DNA of 26,983 nucleotides from JBDNFP01 sp041689775 (GCA_041689775.1 JBDNFP010000041.1:1-26983), one strand, 5' to 3'; numbered from the stretch's first letter, positions 14,638 to 22,318 are shown. The notes: a model not told the origin generated them from the letters alone. Translations and numbers: made by a program.

Positions 14638-15954
14638 ATGAAACGATTTATCGAAACTATTAAAAATATTTTTTCAATTGAGGAGTTGAGAACCCGCATT
14701 CTCAACACTCTTTTGTTTATAACGATATTCCGTTTGGGCTCGTTTGTAGTGCTGCCGGGTATCGAGCCTGATCGCATGAATTTTTCTGCCCAGGGACTAC
14801 TTGGACTTTTGGATACGTTTCTTGGTGGAGCATTCAGCAAGGCATCGATTTTTGCCCTAGGCATTATGCCCTATATTTCTGCTTCCATTGCCATTCAGTT
14901 ATTAACGATGGCACTTCCTTACTTTCAGAAAATGCAGAAAGAAGGGGAATCTGGCCGGAAGAAGTTAAACCAAATTACTCGCGTACTCACGATCATCGTT
15001 ACGTTTGCTCAGGGACTTACTTATTTGAAGACGACTGTACCTGATGAAGCTTTACTTGTATCACGTAGTATTTTTACTGTTTCATCTATATTTATTCTAA
15101 TTGCTGGGACCATGTTTTGTATGTGGTTAGGTGAAAGAATTACTGACAAGGGAGTTGGGAATGGTATTTCAATGCTTATTATGATTGGTATCGTATCGCG
15201 CTTCCCTGGTGCAATCTTACAAGAATTCAGTTCACGGGGTAGTGGCCAGATCCTAGTTTTTGTATTAGAGATAGTTGCTCTTTACTTTGTGATCATGGGT
15301 GCTGTAATGCTAACCCAAGCTGTTCGTAGGGTACCAATCCAGTATGCTAAGCAGGTTGTCGGAAACCGTATCGTTGGAGGTGGTCAGCGCCAGTATTTAC
15401 CTCTAAAGGTAAACGCTGCCGGTGTAATGCCAATCATTTTTGCCCAAGCGTTAATGTTTGTGCCTTCGGTAGTCGCTTCGCTTTTTGCTGAAACTAGTGA
15501 TTTTGCGAGTAATGTAGCTACCATATTTGCTACCTATACAACTTGGCAATATAATTTACTGTTTGCGTTTTTGATCATTGTGTTTACATTCTTTTATACT
15601 GCAATTTCGGTTAATCCGCAACAAATCGCTGATGATATGAAACGTGGCGGAGGATTTGTTCCCGGTATTAAGCCAGGCCAGCAAACGTCCGAGTATATTA
15701 GCACCATACTTGACCGCATTACCTTCCCAGGTTCAATTCTGCTTGCCTTGGTTGCGATCTTGCCAGCGCTTGCCAGCTTATTGGGAATGACTAGCTCATT
15801 TGCTCAGTTTTTTGGGGGGACTTCCTTACTGATTATGGTTGGTGTAGTACTCGATACACTGCAACAAATTGAAAGCTATTTGTTGATGCGTAGATACGAA
15901 GGACTCATGAAGTCTGGACGTATTAAGGGTCGGACAGAAAGTGTAGCAGTATAA
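14638..15954 (+). CDS. secY: Preprotein translocase channel SecY
   Basis: SecY is the inner-membrane channel through which SecA and ribosomes pass secretory and membrane proteins. The 438 residues contain about ten hydrophobic segments. Family motifs seen are the N-terminal IRTRILNTLLF-like start (here LRTRILNTLLF), GIMPYISASIAIQLL in the plug region, GERITDKGVGNGISMLI, and the cytoplasmic C5 loop NPQQIADDMKRGGGFVPGIKPGQ near residues 326-350, which binds SecA and ribosomes (motifs read in pieces). The start at ATG 14638 gives a normal short cytoplasmic N-terminus. map follows after three bases. Confidence 0.97.
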   Translation: MKRFIETIKNIFSIEELRTRILNTLLFITIFRLGSFVVLPGIEPDRMNFSAQGLLGLLDTFLGGAFSKASIFALGIMPYISASIAIQLLTMALPYFQKMQKEGESGRKKLNQITRVLTIIVTFAQGLTYLKTTVPDEALLVSRSIFTVSSIFILIAGTMFCMWLGERITDKGVGNGISMLIMIGIVSRFPGAILQEFSSRGSGQILVFVLEIVALYFVIMGAVMLTQAVRRVPIQYAKQVVGNRIVGGGQRQYLPLKVNAAGVMPIIFAQALMFVPSVVASLFAETSDFASNVATIFATYTTWQYNLLFAFLIIVFTFFYTAISVNPQQIADDMKRGGGFVPGIKPGQQTSEYISTILDRITFPGSILLALVAILPALASLLGMTSSFAQFFGGTSLLIMVGVVLDTLQQIESYLLMRRYEGLMKSGRIKGRTESVAV

Positions 15955-15957
15955 ATT

Positions 15958-16755
15958 ATGATCTACCTGAAAACAGATCAGGAGATTGAGCTTATCAAAA
16001 AGAGCGGTTTAGTTCTTGGTAAAGCTCACGCCGAGGTCGCCAAATGGATTAAGCCCGGAGTTACCACTAGGCAGCTGGATACGATAGCAGAGCAGTACAT
16101 AAGAGATAATAATGGAACACCTTCCTTTAAAGGGTATAATGATTTTCCAGCCTCTTTGTGTATGTCAGTTAACGAAATTGTAGTTCATGGTATACCAAGT
16201 AATTATGAACTACGTGACGGAGATATAGTTTCGATTGATTGTGGTGTAAAGTTAAACGGATACCATAGTGATAGTGCTTACACGTATCCAATTGGTGAAG
16301 TAAAAGAAGAGATTTTAGCTCTTCTAAGACGAACAAAAAAATCTCTTTACCTAGGAGTTGAAAAAGCTTTCGATGGAATGCGAATTGGAGATATTGGATT
16401 TGCAATTCAGGATTATGTTGAACAGTTTAATTATTCGGTAGTTAGAGAACTTGTAGGACACGGGGTAGGTAAGAATCTCCACGAAAGTCCGGAAGTACCA
16501 AACTACGGAAAACGAGGTAAGGGAATTAAACTTAAAGAGGGGATGGTTCTGGCAATTGAGCCCATGATTAATTTAGGTAAGAAAGCAGTTGTTCAGGAAC
16601 GAGATGGTTGGACTATTCGGACAATTGATCGCATGCCTTCTGCCCACTACGAACATACTATCGCGGTCCGGAAAGGTAAGGTTGAAGTACTTACAACTTT
16701 CGAATACATTGAACAGGTAACTACTAATACAAGTCTAATGGTAGTTGCCGAATAA
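15958..16755 (+). CDS. map: Methionine aminopeptidase, type I
   Basis: This enzyme removes the initiator Met from nascent proteins when the second residue is small. The 265 residues contain the pita-bread fold, and every metal and catalytic residue is visible: His77 (VVHGIP), Asp94 (SIDCGV), Asp105 (YHSDSA), His168 (VGHGVG), Glu201 (AIEPM) and Glu232 (YEHT). There is no N-terminal zinc-finger extension. The three-base gap to secY implies coupled translation. adk, which often separates secY from map in other phyla, is absent here. Confidence 0.97.
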   Translation: MIYLKTDQEIELIKKSGLVLGKAHAEVAKWIKPGVTTRQLDTIAEQYIRDNNGTPSFKGYNDFPASLCMSVNEIVVHGIPSNYELRDGDIVSIDCGVKLNGYHSDSAYTYPIGEVKEEILALLRRTKKSLYLGVEKAFDGMRIGDIGFAIQDYVEQFNYSVVRELVGHGVGKNLHESPEVPNYGKRGKGIKLKEGMVLAIEPMINLGKKAVVQERDGWTIRTIDRMPSAHYEHTIAVRKGKVEVLTTFEYIEQVTTNTSLMVVAE

Positions 16756-16779
16756 ACAACGAATAATAACAAACAAAGA

Positions 16780-16998
16780 ATGGCAAAACAAGCATCCATT
16801 GAGCAAGACGGCGTGATCGTAGAAGCATTGTCAAATGCAATGTTTCGTGTTCAGTTGGAAAACAAGCATGAAGTTATAGCGCATATCTCTGGTAAAATGA
16901 GAATGCACTACATCAAAATTTTGCCGGGCGACCGCGTCAAACTGGAAATGTCACCCTATGACCTTACCAAGGCTAGAATCGTCTATCGCTATAAATAA
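16780..16998 (+). CDS. infA: Translation initiation factor IF-1
   Basis: IF-1 occupies the ribosomal A site during initiation and works with IF-2 and IF-3. The 72 residues form one OB fold with the family sequence MAKQASIEQDGVIVEALSNAMFRVQLENKHEVIAHISGKMR, read in pieces, and PGDRVKLEMSPYDLTKARIVYRYK at the end, in pieces. Its place between map and rpmJ is standard. Confidence 0.98.
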   Translation: MAKQASIEQDGVIVEALSNAMFRVQLENKHEVIAHISGKMRMHYIKILPGDRVKLEMSPYDLTKARIVYRYK

Positions 16999-17046
16999 CA
17001 GTTTGAGAATGTCGCTAACCTATTTACGCGAAAATCCTGAATAAAA

Positions 17047-17163
17047 ATGAAAGTTAAAGCATCTGTTAAGAAACGCAGCGAAGACTGCAAAGTGATCCGC
17101 CGAAAAGGTAAGATCTATGTAATTAATAAAAAGAATCCTCGGTACAAACAAAGACAAGGATAA
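17047..17163 (+). CDS. rpmJ: 50S ribosomal protein L36 (bL36), zinc-free variant
   Basis: A 38-codon gene begins MKVKASVKKRSEDCKVIRRKG and ends NKKNPRYKQRQG, the L36 signature. The zinc-binding form has three Cys and one His. Here only one Cys (residue 14) remains; the positions of the others hold Ser, Asn and Tyr or similar residues, so it should not bind zinc. It lies 48 bases after infA and five before rpsM. Confidence 0.95.
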   Translation: MKVKASVKKRSEDCKVIRRKGKIYVINKKNPRYKQRQG

Positions 17164-17168
17164 TAATT

Positions 17169-17546
17169 ATGGCACGTATTGCAGGAGTTGATATCCCCGA
17201 CCGGAAAAGAGGCGAAATCGCCCTTACCTATATTTTCGGAATTGGCCGTAGCGCCTCCCGAAGTATCTTAGAAAGATCAGGTATTTCTTTTGATAAGAAA
17301 GTATCTGAGTGGTCTGATGACGAGTCAGGGGCGGTTCGTACGATTATTGCGAACGAATACAAAGTTGAAGGAGCACTCAAGTCTGAGGTGCAGCTTAGCA
17401 TTAAGCGCCTTATGGACATTGCTTGCTATCGTGGGCTTCGTCACCGTAAAGGCCTACCACTTCGTGGACAAAGAACGAAGAATAACTCACGTACACGGAA
17501 GGGTAAGCGTAAGACGGTTGCTAACAAGAAAAAAGCTACTAAATAA
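17169..17546 (+). CDS. rpsM: 30S ribosomal protein S13 (uS13)
   Basis: S13 forms head bridges B1a and B1b and touches the P-site tRNA. The 125 residues begin MARIAGVDIPDRKRGEIALTYIFGIG, read in pieces, contain CYRGLRHRKGLPLRGQRTKNNSRTRKG, in pieces, and end in a lysine-rich tail. It starts the alpha-operon part of the cluster (rpsM-rpsK-rpsD-rpoA-rplQ). Confidence 0.97.
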   Translation: MARIAGVDIPDRKRGEIALTYIFGIGRSASRSILERSGISFDKKVSEWSDDESGAVRTIIANEYKVEGALKSEVQLSIKRLMDIACYRGLRHRKGLPLRGQRTKNNSRTRKGKRKTVANKKKATK

Positions 17547-17596
17547 CACACAAGTGGTGACCTTCATTTCCGCTTGTACACATTAGCAATAGCACA

Positions 17597-17992
17597 ATGG
17601 CACAGAATAAAAGAAAAGACAAAGCAAAGAAAAGAGTAGTAGTAGTTGAGCCTGTTGGCCAAATACATATTAAAGCTACCTTCAACAACATTATTATTTC
17701 TATTACGAACAACAATGGTCAGGTTATTTCCTGGGCATCGGCGGGCAAGATGGGATTCAGAGGTTCTAAAAAGAACACTCCCTATGCTGCTCAAACTGCC
17801 GCTCAAAACTGTGCACAGGTCGCGTTTGATTTGGGAATGCGCAAAGCTGAGGTTTTTGTAAAAGGACCAGGTTCAGGACGCGAGTCAGCGATTCGTACAA
17901 TCCAAAATGCTGGAATTGAGGTCTCTACCATCAGAGATATTACGCCTCTTCCGCACAACGGATGTCGTCCTCCTAAGCGTAGAAGAGTTTAA
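17597..17992 (+). CDS. rpsK: 30S ribosomal protein S11 (uS11)
   Basis: S11 lies on the platform near the Shine-Dalgarno helix. The 131 residues carry a lysine-rich N-terminal stretch (QNKRKDKAKKRVVVVE), then HIKATFNNIIISITNNNGQVISWASAGKMGFRGSKKNTPYAAQ, read in pieces, and the C-terminal TPLPHNGCRPPKRRRV. All family features are present. Confidence 0.98.
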   Translation: MAQNKRKDKAKKRVVVVEPVGQIHIKATFNNIIISITNNNGQVISWASAGKMGFRGSKKNTPYAAQTAAQNCAQVAFDLGMRKAEVFVKGPGSGRESAIRTIQNAGIEVSTIRDITPLPHNGCRPPKRRRV

Positions 17993-18078
17993 TTAATTAA
18001 AAACAGTAGCTGGTAAACAATTAATAATTTAGGAACTGGGGTTATTCAATTGTACTAGTGGTAATTTAAATACATAAA

Positions 18079-18684
18079 ATGGCACGTTATACAGGTCCTA
18101 AGGCTAAAATTTCGAGACGTTACGGAGAGCCCATCATGGGTCCTAGTAAGGCTCTATCAAAAAAGAATTATCCACCCGGCGTACATGGTCGCGGTCGTCG
18201 CTCCAAGAAGTCAGAATATGCTCTTCAATTAATGGAGAAGCAAAAAGTGAAGTATACTTATGGTATACTGGAGAGACAGTTCAGAAACCTCTTTAACCGC
18301 GCTGCCGTCAAGGAAGGTATTACCGGAGAGAACTTGCTGAAATTTTGCGAGGCTCGTCTGGATAATACGGTCTTCCGTTTAGGGATTGCTTCTACTCGTC
18401 GTGCTGCCCGTCAGCTCGTATCTCACAAGCACGTGATGGTAGACGGCGAAATAGTGAACATTCCTTCTTATTCCCTGCGTCCAGGCCAGGTAATCACAGT
18501 ACGTGAAAAGTCTAGGTCTTTGGAAGCTGTCACTGATAGCCTTGCGGGCCATACTACGAAGCGTTATACTTGGTTAGAATGGGAAGGTTCGGACATGACC
18601 GGTAAGTTTATTTCTTATCCGGAGCGTGATCAGATTCCTGAGAATGTAAATGAGCAACTCATTGTCGAGTTGTACTCTAAGTAA
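18079..18684 (+). CDS. rpsD: 30S ribosomal protein S4 (uS4), zinc-free form
   Basis: S4 starts 30S assembly and, in Escherichia coli, represses the alpha operon. The 201 residues begin MARYTGPKAKISRRYGEPI without the Cys cluster of the zinc-binding form. The S4 RNA-binding domain (about residues 92-155) carries RLDNTVFRLGIASTRRAARQLVSHKHVMVDG, read in pieces. A UUCG hairpin lies 20 bases after the stop codon. Confidence 0.97.
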   Translation: MARYTGPKAKISRRYGEPIMGPSKALSKKNYPPGVHGRGRRSKKSEYALQLMEKQKVKYTYGILERQFRNLFNRAAVKEGITGENLLKFCEARLDNTVFRLGIASTRRAARQLVSHKHVMVDGEIVNIPSYSLRPGQVITVREKSRSLEAVTDSLAGHTTKRYTWLEWEGSDMTGKFISYPERDQIPENVNEQLIVELYSK

Positions 18685-18704
18685 GATTCTTACTCATCTA
18701 CATA

Positions 18705-18724
18705 GCCCCGGCTTCGGCTGGGGC
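18705..18724 (+). terminator. UUCG-capped hairpin between rpsD and rpoA
   Basis: An 8-bp GC-rich stem with one G-U pair (18705-18712 with 18717-18724) closes on the very stable TTCG tetraloop. Only a poor T stretch follows (ATCCTT), so it is either a weak terminator or an RNA-stability element controlling rpoA and rplQ relative to the ribosomal genes before them. Confidence 0.55.
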
Positions 18725-18751
18725 ATCCTTGTACCCGTACACGCGGAAACG

Positions 18752-18765
18752 TTTGCGATCGCAAA
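18752..18765. promoter_or_regulatory. 14-bp perfect palindrome upstream of rpoA
   Basis: TTTGCGATCGCAAA is perfectly self-complementary and lies 54 bases before the rpoA ATG. Its TTTG forms the end of AACGTTTG (18748-18755), one mismatch from the -7 consensus, with TTG 16 bases further upstream. A protein-binding operator over a weak promoter is possible. Chance or a general GCGATCGC motif is the alternative. Confidence 0.3.
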
Positions 18766-18804
18766 GGTAACGATGGCCTGATCAACCGTCATTTACTACA
18801 AAAA

Positions 18805-18810
18805 AAGGAG
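18805..18810 (+). promoter_or_regulatory. Strong Shine-Dalgarno before rpoA
   Basis: AAGGAG stands nine bases before ATG 18820, ideal spacing. Nearly all other genes in the window lack such a motif, as is usual in Bacteroidota, so this site stands out and confirms the rpoA start. Confidence 0.75.
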
Positions 18811-18819
18811 ACAAAGACT

Positions 18820-19809
18820 ATGTCAATACTAGCATTCCAAATGCCTGATAAAGTCGTAATGGAAAAAGCCGACGACTTTCACGGGTTGTTTGAATTTAAG
18901 CCATTGGAGAAAGGCTACGGTGTAACAATTGGAAACGCGTTACGTCGTATATTGCTTTCTTCGTTGGAAGGATATGCCATTACGAGCGTGAAGTTCCCAT
19001 CGGTACTTCACGAATTTTCGACCATCGAGGGTGTGGTTGAAGATGTTACAGAAATTATCCTCAATCTTAAAACCGTTCGTTTTAAGAAAGCAGTAGATTT
19101 AGTGGAGAACCGCATTGTTATAAGTCTGAAAAATGTTTCAGTGGTAACGGCAGGCGATATTGGTAAATTTACCAGTTCATATCAGGTATTAAACCCTGAT
19201 CAGGTAATCTGTCACCTAGATGACCAAAAGGATTTCGAAATGGAAATTCTAATGGATAAAGGGCGTGGATACGTTCCTGCTGACGAGCCCCGGGCAAATG
19301 AGATCCCTTTTGGTCACATTGCTATGGATTCAATTTATACTCCAGTAAAGAATGTTAAATTTAGCGTTGAAAACACTCGTGTAGAGCAGAAAACTGATTA
19401 CGAGCGTTTGCTCATTGATATTCAGACTGATGGGTCGATTCATCCGGAGGAGGCTTTGAAAGGGGCTGCAAATATACTAATTCAACACTTTATGTTGTTC
19501 TCAGACCAGACTATGACGTTTGAGAAGCAAAAGGCGGAAGAAGACAATCAGGTAGATGAAGAGATGTTGCGCATGCGCAAGCTCCTCAAAACATCGCTAT
19601 CAGAACTGGACCTTTCCGTGCGAGCTTACAATTGCTTGAAGTCAGCCGACGTGAAGACATTGGGTGATTTGGTGAAGCTCGAAATATCAGATATGATGAA
19701 GTTCCGTAACTTTGGTAAGAAATCTCTTACTGAATTGGAACAACTAGTATCTGAAAAAGGACTGACCTTCGGAATGGAAGTAGGTAAGTATCGCTTGGAA
19801 GAGGATTGA
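18820..19809 (+). CDS. rpoA: RNA polymerase alpha subunit
   Basis: Alpha dimerises to nucleate RNA polymerase assembly; its C-terminal domain contacts promoter DNA and activators. The 329 residues show the N-terminal domain with FEFKPLEKGYGVTIGNALRRILLSSLEGYAI, read in pieces, and VLHEFSTIEGVVEDVTEIILNLK, in pieces. A linker follows, then the C-terminal domain from about residue 255 (SELDLSVRAYNCLKSADVKTLGDLV and FRNFGKKSLTELEQLV, read in pieces). It is preceded by a 135-base gap with a hairpin, a palindrome and a strong ribosome-binding site, so its expression may be partly separate from the ribosomal genes. rplQ follows after 74 bases. Confidence 0.98.
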   Translation: MSILAFQMPDKVVMEKADDFHGLFEFKPLEKGYGVTIGNALRRILLSSLEGYAITSVKFPSVLHEFSTIEGVVEDVTEIILNLKTVRFKKAVDLVENRIVISLKNVSVVTAGDIGKFTSSYQVLNPDQVICHLDDQKDFEMEILMDKGRGYVPADEPRANEIPFGHIAMDSIYTPVKNVKFSVENTRVEQKTDYERLLIDIQTDGSIHPEEALKGAANILIQHFMLFSDQTMTFEKQKAEEDNQVDEEMLRMRKLLKTSLSELDLSVRAYNCLKSADVKTLGDLVKLEISDMMKFRNFGKKSLTELEQLVSEKGLTFGMEVGKYRLEED

Positions 19810-19883
19810 AAAGTAAAGTTTAATAAGTAAGTATTCTGTAGCGCGTAACAACCGCCGCTCGAAGCTACTAAACAATTAGAACA

Positions 19884-20636
19884 ATGAGACACGGAAAGAA
19901 AGATAACCATTTGGGAAGAACGGCTTCACACCGTCGGGCAATGTTGTCGAACATGGCCTCTTCATTAATCTTGCACAAGCGCATTGAGACTACTTTGGCC
20001 AAGGCGAAAGAACTCAGAAAATATGTTGAACCCCTACTGACCCGTTCGAAAGACGATTCTACGCACAACCGTCGTATCGTGTTTTCTCATTTGAACGATA
20101 AAGAGTCAGTAAAGGAACTCTTCAACGTGGTATCTGATAAAATTGCTGACCGTCCGGGTGGTTACACCCGTATTATCAAGCTAGGATCACGTCTTGGTGA
20201 CTCGGCTCAGGTTTGTATTATGGAACTAGTTGATTTCAACGAGATTCTTCTACTTGCTGATGCTGATAAGCCCACTAAGACGCGTCGTAGCCGTCGTGGA
20301 GGAAAGAAGTCTGAAAGCACTGAAACAGAAGAAACTGTACAGGCAGCCCCGGTTGCGGTAGAGGAAACATCTGTGGTAGTGGCGGATGACTTGGAAAAAG
20401 TAGAGGGAATTGGACCTAAGATTGCAGAGGTTTTGAACGAAGCAGGAATCGATACTTTTGCTAAGTTAGCAGAGTCGACAACCGAAGCGATTCGTGAAAT
20501 CCTTGACAACGCTGGTTCACAGTTTGCTTCGCATGATCCTGCTACTTGGCCACAACAAGCCGAACTTGCCGCTGACGGTAAATGGGATGAATTGAAAGCT
20601 TGGCAAGACGAATTAGACGGAGGCCGCGAAAATTGA
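19884..20636 (+). CDS. rplQ: 50S ribosomal protein L17 (bL17) fused to a helix-hairpin-helix tail
   Basis: Residues 1 to about 130 are ordinary L17: MRHGKKDNHLGRTASHRRAML, read in pieces, and RIIKLGSRLGDSAQVCIMELV, also in pieces. L17 in most bacteria ends near there. Here a basic patch (KTRRSRRGGKK) and an acidic/Ala-Val linker (about 143-167) lead to residues 168-250. These carry LEKVEGIGPKIAEVLNEAGIDTFAKLAE, read in pieces, a helix-hairpin-helix of the kind in DUF4332-like domains, and an Asp/Trp-rich end. Similar tails are known to me on some Bacteroidota L17 and L21 proteins (recollection). The reading frame and codon use continue without a break, so this is one protein. The tail probably binds rRNA or assembly partners, which is inference. 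Confidence 0.95.
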   Translation: MRHGKKDNHLGRTASHRRAMLSNMASSLILHKRIETTLAKAKELRKYVEPLLTRSKDDSTHNRRIVFSHLNDKESVKELFNVVSDKIADRPGGYTRIIKLGSRLGDSAQVCIMELVDFNEILLLADADKPTKTRRSRRGGKKSESTETEETVQAAPVAVEETSVVVADDLEKVEGIGPKIAEVLNEAGIDTFAKLAESTTEAIREILDNAGSQFASHDPATWPQQAELAADGKWDELKAWQDELDGGREN

Positions 20637-20674
20637 TAGAACAGAAATTAGAAATGATAGTAAGTTACTGACAG

Positions 20675-20710
20675 AAGGGGTTGAGCGTTTTTCGTTTAAC
20701 CCCTTTTTTT
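20675..20710 (+). terminator. Intrinsic terminator after rplQ
   Basis: AAGGGGTT (20675-20682) pairs with AACCCCTT (20698-20705). The stem extends inward by G-U and A-U pairs around a TTTTT loop, and T7 follows (20704-20710). It closes the long ribosomal transcript. Confidence 0.88.
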
Positions 20711-20723
20711 GGGCATTAATTAA

Positions 20724-20731
20724 TACTTTTG
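20724..20731 (+). promoter_or_regulatory. Candidate carA -7 promoter box
   Basis: TACTTTTG matches TAnnTTTG and lies 27 bases before the carA ATG, just after the rplQ terminator. A -33 box is not clear. Confidence 0.45.
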
Positions 20732-20757
20732 AATCTGCTAATCACGAATCGACTAAA

Positions 20758-21861
20758 ATGACTCAGACAAGAGAAGCGCTATTGCTACTGGAAGATGGAA
20801 CTGCCTACCGGGGGTTGGCATTAGGTCACATTGGGACTACTGGCGGAGAGATCTGCTTTAATACCGGCATGACCGGTTATCAGGAAATCTATACGGACCC
20901 TTCTTACTATGGCCAAATTGTGGTGAATACAACTTCACATATTGGGAATTATGGTGTTCAGCTGGGAAGCGAAGAAGAATCCGATGGCGTAAAAATCAAA
21001 GGACTGGTATGTAATACTTTTTCCAATGTGTTTTCTAGGCATACTGCCGATTTCTCCCTGCAAGAGTATTTCGAAAGAGCAAACATTGTTGGTATCAGTA
21101 ATGTTGATACACGCCATTTGGTGCGTCACGTCCGGGAAAAAGGAGTTATGAACGCCATTATCTCATCCGAAATTCTAGATGAGAATGAGTTGATGGTAGA
21201 GTTAAAGAAAGTGCCGTCCATGGCTGGTTTGGAGCTGTCCTCGGAAGTCAGTACTCGTATTCCTTACTTTGTTGGTGATGAAGCTGATAGTAAGTGGCGG
21301 GTAGCTGTTATGGATTACGGTACTAAAAAAAGTATCCTTAAAAACCTGACCGAAAGAGGGTGTTATTGTAAGGTATTTCCGGCCCAAACGCCTTTTAACG
21401 AAGTAATAGAATGGAATCCAGATGGTTTCTTCATCTCAAACGGACCCGGAGACCCGGCGGCTATGATGTATGCCGTGGAAACGGTAAAGGAAATGATCGC
21501 CTCCAATAAACCACTGTTTGGAATCTGCCTGGGACACCAACTTTTGGCCGAAGCAAGTGGTATTTCTACCTACAAGATGCACCACGGGCATAGGGGCCTG
21601 AACCACCCGGTCAAGAACCTCCTGACCGGACTTTGTGAAATTACCTCTCAAAACCATGGTTTTGCGGTGAATCCTGACGAAATACGTAATCACCCAGACG
21701 TAGAGGTAACTCACATTAACCTCAACGATAGGACCATCGAAGGAATACGTCGTAAGGATAAGCCGGCCTTTTCAGTGCAGTACCACCCGGAGGCTGCACC
21801 AGGTCCGCACGATTCACGCTACTTGTTTGATGAGTTTGCTAAGTTGCTGGCTGAGGCATAG
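20758..21861 (+). CDS. carA: Carbamoyl-phosphate synthase small (glutaminase) subunit
   Basis: CarA hydrolyses glutamine and channels ammonia to CarB, which makes carbamoyl phosphate for pyrimidines and arginine. The 367 residues contain the N-terminal small-subunit domain (DGTAYRGLALGHIGTTGGEICFNTGMTGYQEIYTDPSY, read in pieces) and a class I glutamine amidotransferase domain. Its catalytic triad is visible: Cys257 in GICLGHQLLA, and His343 and Glu345 in QYHPEAAPGPHD. carB is not adjacent. The gene has its own promoter box and ends 13 bases before a hairpin terminator. Confidence 0.98.
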   Translation: MTQTREALLLLEDGTAYRGLALGHIGTTGGEICFNTGMTGYQEIYTDPSYYGQIVVNTTSHIGNYGVQLGSEEESDGVKIKGLVCNTFSNVFSRHTADFSLQEYFERANIVGISNVDTRHLVRHVREKGVMNAIISSEILDENELMVELKKVPSMAGLELSSEVSTRIPYFVGDEADSKWRVAVMDYGTKKSILKNLTERGCYCKVFPAQTPFNEVIEWNPDGFFISNGPGDPAAMMYAVETVKEMIASNKPLFGICLGHQLLAEASGISTYKMHHGHRGLNHPVKNLLTGLCEITSQNHGFAVNPDEIRNHPDVEVTHINLNDRTIEGIRRKDKPAFSVQYHPEAAPGPHDSRYLFDEFAKLLAEA

Positions 21862-21873
21862 CAAATGACCAAT

Positions 21874-21920
21874 AAATTCAAAAAACCTCAGGAAATCATT
21901 TTCTGAGGTTTTTTGAATTT
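21874..21920. terminator. Bidirectional terminator between carA and the thioredoxin-like remnant
   Basis: A stem of 18 perfect base pairs (21874-21891 with 21903-21920) extends to 22 bp with one G-U pair around a TCA loop. Six T residues stand in the 3' arm for the plus strand, and six A residues in the 5' arm give the same for the minus strand. It can end both convergent genes. Confidence 0.85.
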
Positions 21921-22239
21921 TAAAGATTGGCCTCAATACCCTCCCTTTCTTGTACAATAGAAAAACTGGAATTTCGTCAATGGTCAGCCTTTGGGTTAGT
22001 GCTTTGTTCTGGTCGTAATTGATGGTGATAACTTGGGCTTTACCTGGATACTCTTTGGCTAGTTTCTCAATGGTAGGTTGAGTTTGAACACAGGATACAA
22101 AAAAGTCAATGAGTACCGGCTGATGAGAGTCGATTAGTTTCTGAAACTCTTCATTCGAGAGCTGCGTTTGCACGTGGCTGGTATATGCCAGTAGGGCTAG
22201 TAGAAATTATAGTAGGTATTTTTTGAATTTTAATGGAAT
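21920..22239 (-). pseudogene. Degenerate thioredoxin-fold protein gene
   Basis: The readable part shows a thioredoxin fold: VLIDFFVSCVQTQPTIEKLAKEYPGKAQVITINYD and the cis-Pro segment LTIDEIPVFLLYKKGR, read in pieces. Three lesions are seen. First, the usual CxxC is CVQT; the second Cys is lost. Second, upstream the frame reads FLLALLAYTSHVQTQ, a signal-peptide-like stretch, but it is cut by TAA at 22207-22209 and has no ATG before it; GTG 22173 is the only start left. Third, at the 3' end the frame runs on through the terminator to 21814, while a shift within the AAGAAAGGGAGGG stretch (21939-21951) would give a tail EGIEANL and a TAA at 21920-21922, right before the hairpin. The gene is probably a dead remnant of a periplasmic thioredoxin-like protein. 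Confidence 0.65.
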
Positions 22240-22310
22240 AAAAATGGTGATGGATTAGGCCGTAACAGGTTAAAAAAATATTCAATCCCTCGGTTCCCGA
22301 AATTTTACAT

Positions 22311-22318
22311 TATTTTTG
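22311..22318 (+). promoter_or_regulatory. Candidate eno -7 promoter box
   Basis: TATTTTTG matches TAnnTTTG and lies 45 bases before the eno ATG. No convincing -33 box is seen. The 22240-22310 stretch before it is AT-rich with nothing else I recognise. Confidence 0.5.
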
